NCBI RefSeq assembly: GCF_004363175.1
Contig: NZ_SNYR01000004.1
Location: 62,001-126,000, forward strand
DNA length: 64,000 bases
Direction: 5' to 3'
Source of the DNA: Maritalea mobilis
GTDB lineage: Bacteria; Pseudomonadota; Alphaproteobacteria; Rhizobiales; Devosiaceae
Positions 60,053-64,000 of the stretch are shown here, in pieces. Every line of letters begins with the position of its first letter. Position 1 is the stretch's first letter. Under the pieces are notes generated by a model that saw only the letters and a list, made by a program, of their open reading frames with translations, made no database searches and was not told where the DNA came from. Made by a program: the position numbers and the translations under genes.

Positions 60053-62075
60053 CTGCCGCTCTTAATCCCAAACTCGCCGTGGCCCCCTGGTCTACATTGT
60101 TGCGCAGGTGTAGCACGCCGCCCAAATCTTGCGCGATGGTGTAAGAAATACTCAGGCCCAACCCAGTGCCTTTGCCCACCTCTTTTGACGTGACAAAAGG
60201 CTCAAAAATATCATGCTCTAATTGCGGAATGCCCGCGCCATTATCGATCACATCAATCATAACAAATTCGCCTTCAGGTCTGCCGATGATCTGGATGCTA
60301 CCACTTTTTCGATTGGCTTCAGTAATGGCATCAATGGCGTTTGAAATAAGGTTCACCAGCACTTGCTCCACCAACAGCGGGTCACCACGTACCTGCCGCT
60401 TCAGACTTTTTGCGTCCCATTCAATTTTGACATTGGGCTGCTCGGCCAAACGTGATTGGAAAATTTCAACGGAGCGTTCCACAACAGGGGCCAAATCAAT
60501 AGGTTTGATTTGATAATCCGAACGGCGGGCAAAATGCGAGAATTGCTTGACCAAAGCTGTCATCCGATCAGAAAGCCGCACGATCTTTTGCAATGGCTTT
60601 TCTAGCGTTTTCACGTCTGCCCCCTGCTCAAGCCGGGTCAAACTATTGTGCGCCGCATAGCGGGTGGCGGCGATTGGCTGGTTCAATTCGTGCGAAATGC
60701 CTGCTGACAATCGTCCAAGCGCGGCCAGCTTTCCGGCCTGCACCAGTTCCACTTGCGTTTGCTGCAATTTCTTGTTGGTGCGTTCGCGCTCCTCAATTTC
60801 TTTTTGCAAACGATTGAGAGTTTCTTCCCGTTCAATGACCGATTGGCGAAACACCTCAACGGCATTGCCCATGCGGCCCAGTTCGTCACTGCCTGTCATC
60901 TGCGCGGTGGGTTGATCCAGCTCACCCCGGGCGATGGCGCGCAAGGCATGGGACAGCGCTTGCAGCCGCGCCACAATGCGGCGGCGAACATAAAAAACAA
61001 GGATAAATGACATGGCCATTAACCCGATTAGGGAAAGCAGCACAATTTGAACGCTGGCATTTTGCATGCCAACAATCGCAGCATCGGCCACACTGATTGC
61101 AGTTGCGCGGCGTTGTTCGCCGGTTTCAGAAAGTTCTTTTTGGAACTGGGAAAGGCTTTGCTGGGCAGCAGCGAGTTCGAGCAAAACTTGCTGGCGGGTT
61201 TCAATCAATTGTTGCGCAATGGCGAAAACCCCTGTTTCAGCAATGGCAAGTTCGCGCAATGATTGGAGTGATTGCTCCAATGTGATCAGGCTGCTTGCAT
61301 CGCCCAGCTCCTGCAATAGGCGATTGGCATGGTCCAAACTTTCGAGGGTAATATCGGCAAATTGTGCGAGGCTTTCGGCGCTTTGGGCATTGGTGCTTTG
61401 CAGCATCGCATTAATGGCAAAACTGCCCTCGCGCCCCACCTCCTGCACCAAATCGCGCTTTGCACTCTCGCTGCTCAAAAGATCAAAGGCCACCCGAAAA
61501 TCATCACGGCCTTGCGAAGCTTCAATGCGCGACACAGCATTATCGATATTGAACGAAATATCGAGCAAAAGCGGTGAGATTTCAGACTGGAAATCCGCTT
61601 GCAGCCAGCGCAAGCTGGAAGCTTTGGCGATCAGATTTTCTTCAAGGCTGAATTGCTGGTCAGAGAAGCTCAACAACAGGCGAATATGCTCTTCAATCTC
61701 GTCGCGGGCGGACACCAATTCAGGATCGCGAACTTGGCTGATCCGATCTGACAGGTTCGACAATTGCTGATTAAGCGTTTCCTGATAGGCAGCACGGTCT
61801 TTGCGCAAGCGTGGCTCACTGAGAATCGTGGCCTGCGCGGCCAATTCTGTAACTGCCGTGGCGACTTCATTGACCTGCACAATCTCTGGCATTTGCTGCT
61901 CCACCAGAGCAGACATATCTTGGCTGAGGGTGGTGAAGCGCCACACCGCGGCCACGGAAATGATCGCCAAAATGGCGGAAATCAGCAGGAACGATGCAAA
62001 TAGCCGACCCCAAACGCTGTAGGCGCCGGGGAGAACACTGAAAAAGCGATCTTTGAGTGAAGCCACCTCACTCAT
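60045..62075 (-). CDS. Membrane sensor histidine kinase (PgtB-like)
   Basis: 676 residues. The first membrane segment is at ~25-47 (LFASFLLISAILAIISVAAVW). A long helical periplasmic domain follows (~50-340), then the second membrane segment at ~343-367 and a HAMP domain (RRIVARLQALSHALRAIARGELDQP). The phospho-acceptor His is in GISHELNQPIAATR, followed by N (NLISNAIDAI), G1 (VIDNGAGIP), F and G2 (GKGTGLGLSIS) boxes. Its size and layout match the phosphoglycerate sensor PgtB. The gene overlaps the sensor binding-protein gene as ATGA, so the kinase probably reads a periplasmic ligand-binding protein and not the ligand itself. Confidence 0.92.
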   Translation of the reverse strand: MSEVASLKDRFFSVLPGAYSVWGRLFASFLLISAILAIISVAAVWRFTTLSQDMSALVEQQMPEIVQVNEVATAVTELAAQATILSEPRLRKDRAAYQETLNQQLSNLSDRISQVRDPELVSARDEIEEHIRLLLSFSDQQFSLEENLIAKASSLRWLQADFQSEISPLLLDISFNIDNAVSRIEASQGRDDFRVAFDLLSSESAKRDLVQEVGREGSFAINAMLQSTNAQSAESLAQFADITLESLDHANRLLQELGDASSLITLEQSLQSLRELAIAETGVFAIAQQLIETRQQVLLELAAAQQSLSQFQKELSETGEQRRATAISVADAAIVGMQNASVQIVLLSLIGLMAMSFILVFYVRRRIVARLQALSHALRAIARGELDQPTAQMTGSDELGRMGNAVEVFRQSVIEREETLNRLQKEIEERERTNKKLQQTQVELVQAGKLAALGRLSAGISHELNQPIAATRYAAHNSLTRLEQGADVKTLEKPLQKIVRLSDRMTALVKQFSHFARRSDYQIKPIDLAPVVERSVEIFQSRLAEQPNVKIEWDAKSLKRQVRGDPLLVEQVLVNLISNAIDAITEANRKSGSIQIIGRPEGEFVMIDVIDNGAGIPQLEHDIFEPFVTSKEVGKGTGLGLSISYTIAQDLGGVLHLRNNVDQGATASLGLRAADE

Positions 62076-63313
62076 TTTCTGATCTCGCGCAGTTCATTTT
62101 CTGCCATATTGAGCAGCATTTCCGCTTGGGATTGCCACCGCACCTGAAACTTCTTTTGCTCCGCGGTCATGGGGGCATAGCGGTTGCCCGGCCCCGGCAT
62201 GGGGCTTGGCTGCATAATCGCCACCTCATGCTCTTCAATCGGCATGGTCAGCAGATAAGTTTTGGCGAGATCAAGCTTGTTCCGATGCGCTTTGGCCAGT
62301 TCAGGATCGGCTTCAATGTCGCGAATATCGCGCCAAATGGCCCGACGGCGACCAAACTGATTGGTGATAAATTGATCAAATATCTCATTCACCATCCAAT
62401 AGCGGCGGGCAGCCAATTCGGGGTCATATGCGGCCCAGCTTAACCGCAAAGCGGCGTTCAACGCGGGGTATTTCTCGTAAGACAGGGTTTTGCGCAATTC
62501 CGCATCTATTGGCACCCGGTTGATGTTGGGCGTGAGCAGAATTTTCTGCCCCTCTGGCGAAAGCACAAAATCAATAAACCGATCGGCCAGATCTGGTGCG
62601 CCACCGCCACGCAGTTTGGCGATGCGCCCGGGCACCAACATGACCGGACGCCCATATTGAAAGCTCAGTTCTTCCTCAGAAATGGCGAGAAAATCGATGT
62701 TTAAGCCAATCTCAAACCGTTCAGATTTCAGACCATCAATCACCCCAAAGCTGCGCGACGTGATGGTGGCGAAATTGGCGCTTAGTTGCAGCACATATTG
62801 CCACCCATCTTCCCAGCCCCGATCTTGCAAAAATTGTTCGACGATTAGATGGGTGGTGCCTGAACGTGAAGGCCGCGCAATGCCGATACGGCCATCAAAC
62901 CGGGGCTCAAGCAATGTGTTCCAACTGCTTGGCACCTTGCTCAAACGGTCAGTTTTCCAGCTCCAACCAACCGAAGACAGCGCAAAATCATGATGCTTTT
63001 TGCCCTTATAGGGCGCGAGATGATCAAAATCGACCAGCATGTCAAAGGCTTCAGGCGATGACGCCCAGAAAAGATCAAATTTACGACCATTGCCCAAAGC
63101 GACTTCGCCCAGAGCATGGTTGGTATTTTTATTGAGCACCAGCACATCAATATCAGGATTTTCGCGCTCGAAACCTTCCACAAACGGGCCAAAAACCCGT
63201 TCGGACATTGAGGTTAAAACCCGTAATTGCTGAGATTTTTCTTGCGCGTAAACTGGCACCACCGCGCCAATCATAACGATCAGCAAAGCAGCACAAAGCA
63301 TTCGATTGATCAT
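62072..63313 (-). CDS. Periplasmic binding protein acting as sensor partner (PgtC-like)
   Basis: 413 residues from ATG 63313, which follows GAGGAGAAAC. The signal peptide ends near PVYAQ. DLFWASSPEAFDML, PSRSGTTHLIVEQF and NFATITSRSFGVIDGL show it to be a paralog of the transporter's binding protein at 57186. It has no permease or ATPase of its own but is translationally coupled to the kinase. This matches PgtC, the periplasmic regulator of phosphoglycerate uptake. Role as ligand presenter to the kinase is inference from family and position. Confidence 0.87.
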   Translation of the reverse strand: MINRMLCAALLIVMIGAVVPVYAQEKSQQLRVLTSMSERVFGPFVEGFERENPDIDVLVLNKNTNHALGEVALGNGRKFDLFWASSPEAFDMLVDFDHLAPYKGKKHHDFALSSVGWSWKTDRLSKVPSSWNTLLEPRFDGRIGIARPSRSGTTHLIVEQFLQDRGWEDGWQYVLQLSANFATITSRSFGVIDGLKSERFEIGLNIDFLAISEEELSFQYGRPVMLVPGRIAKLRGGGAPDLADRFIDFVLSPEGQKILLTPNINRVPIDAELRKTLSYEKYPALNAALRLSWAAYDPELAARRYWMVNEIFDQFITNQFGRRRAIWRDIRDIEADPELAKAHRNKLDLAKTYLLTMPIEEHEVAIMQPSPMPGPGNRYAPMTAEQKKFQVRWQSQAEMLLNMAENELREIRK

Positions 63314-63384
63314 GTTTCTCCTCACCCGAGGATCAACAAATACAATAATAATATGTGCCAAGGCAAATGGTTACATTGCGCGAC

Positions 63385-64000
63385 TTATGCACACAGGGCG
63401 CCAAAAAGTGGACTGTCGCCACCCAAATGTGCGGGCAGAATTTCTGGCTGAAACAGCGCGGGTTCATTTTGCAAATGATTGATGATCAACTCAATATAGC
63501 CATCGGCTAGGCCAATTGATCCGCCAATTGCCACGCGCTCCAAGCCAAAAATGCTGGTCAGGTCTGCGATTTGGATGGCGATGGCTTCTGCGGCGCGGTT
63601 GATGATTTCGCTGGCCCAAATGTGGCCTTCAAGATGCGCTTGAAAAACCTGTTTTGCGTCATAATCTGAATGACCAGCTTCAGCGGCCAATTGTGCGATG
63701 GCGCGGCCACCGGCGATGCTTTCCACTGTGCCAAAACGCCCGCTGCCGCATTTGGCATTGCCTAAGGGAGAGCGCATAAAGCCGATATGACCTGCTAAAC
63801 CGTTTGGGCTGGTGATTGGATGGCCATTAAGCACGATGCCGCCGCCAACACCGGTTGAAATGGTGATATAGCCAAATGCGCTTACGCCCTGCCCTGCCCC
63901 GAAATGGGCTTCGCCACAGGCGGCAGCGGTTGCGTCATTTATGATGGTGATGTTTTGCCCAAAGCGGACCCGCAAGGCGTTGCGCACATCAATATTTTTG
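63385..64000 (-). CDS. ROK-family sugar kinase, partial
   Basis: The frame stays open to the window edge, so the N-terminal part is missing. Visible are IDVRNALRVRFG, INDATAAACGEAHFGAG (with the family's catalytic-site Asp), STGVGGGIVLNG and GLAGHIGFM with the conserved His. The zinc motif, usually CxCGxxGC, reads KCGSGRFGTVES with a single Cys, as I recall in some N-acetylmannosamine-kinase-like members. It phosphorylates a hexose or amino sugar. It is co-directional with the sensor operon but separated by 71 bases. Confidence 0.88.
   Translation of the reverse strand, partial: KNIDVRNALRVRFGQNITIINDATAAACGEAHFGAGQGVSAFGYITISTGVGGGIVLNGHPITSPNGLAGHIGFMRSPLGNAKCGSGRFGTVESIAGGRAIAQLAAEAGHSDYDAKQVFQAHLEGHIWASEIINRAAEAIAIQIADLTSIFGLERVAIGGSIGLADGYIELIINHLQNEPALFQPEILPAHLGGDSPLFGALCA

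Noticed and set aside
63314-63360. Sigma-54 promoter upstream of the sensor binding-protein gene (TTGGCACA...)
   Set aside because: A -24-like TGGCACA is present, but no TTGC follows at the -12 spacing. The sensor operon is probably transcribed from another promoter.

Overview
The window is bacterial and most likely from an alphaproteobacterium, probably a member of the Hyphomicrobiales (Rhizobiales) and possibly marine. This rests on gene content, gene order and protein style: a Wzx/Wzy polysaccharide locus, SulP plus Usp, FCD-type GntR, AfuA-like importers, and an ExbB-like plus OmpA-like pair of a kind I associate with alphaproteobacteria. No rRNA or tRNA gene was recognised, so the taxonomic call is inference.

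Layout. (1) 1-11360 is a polysaccharide (O-antigen or exopolysaccharide) locus on the + strand: the end of wecC, three GT4 glycosyltransferases, a Wzx-like flippase, a Wzy-like polymerase, a two-domain oxidoreductase, a heparinase II/III-like lyase and an epimerase fused to a phosphoglycosyl transferase. The genes overlap or nearly touch, and the 0.5-5 kb part is visibly richer in A+T. (2) 11361-15433 is a decayed accessory patch. It holds a frameshifted ParA start, an 11-copy perfect octamer repeat, a lambda-lysozyme-like gene broken by an in-frame stop, an orphan XRE regulator, a probable ISNCY transposase remnant, and an intact IS30-family element with inverted ends and a 2-bp target duplication. 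(3) 15434-16604 is a TetR regulator divergent from a small membrane protein, with a palindromic operator over the promoter.

(4) 16628-38491 is a type I secretion locus built around one giant protein of 4527 residues. About 43 RTX modules fill most of it, with lengths quantised as 79+18n residues. Around it lie a TolC-like lipoprotein, an HlyD adaptor and an ABC exporter with a degenerate C39 domain. Following the exporter on the same strand are a MotB/OmpA-like protein, a MotA/TolQ/ExbB-like channel protein and a PilZ protein. This suggests a secretion or surface-display system coupled to proton motive force and cyclic-di-GMP, and it is my main candidate for something undescribed. (5) 38564-40924 is a SulP anion transporter with a tandem universal stress protein.

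(6) 41121-47926 is a DeoR-controlled AfuABC-type importer operon that also encodes an MBL-fold hydrolase, a histidine phosphatase and a HAD phosphatase closely resembling the 3'-phosphatase domain of T4 polynucleotide kinase. (7) 47933-49933 carries a membrane-bound sulfatase-like enzyme, a cold-shock protein and a truncated small ORF. (8) 49930-53592 is a GntR-controlled cyclic-amide or hydantoin-type catabolic set (racemase, amidohydrolase, SDR).

(9) 53615-63313 is a second AfuABC-type importer with a Gph-like phosphatase. A complete control circuit lies next to it: a sensor binding protein paralogous to the transporter's own binding protein, a membrane histidine kinase, an NtrC-type sigma-54 activator, paired palindromes as a likely UAS, and a textbook -24/-12 promoter. 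The arrangement resembles the PgtABC phosphoglycerate regulators, so regions 6 and 9 probably both serve uptake and breakdown of phosphorylated organic compounds rather than iron. The window ends inside a ROK-family kinase gene.
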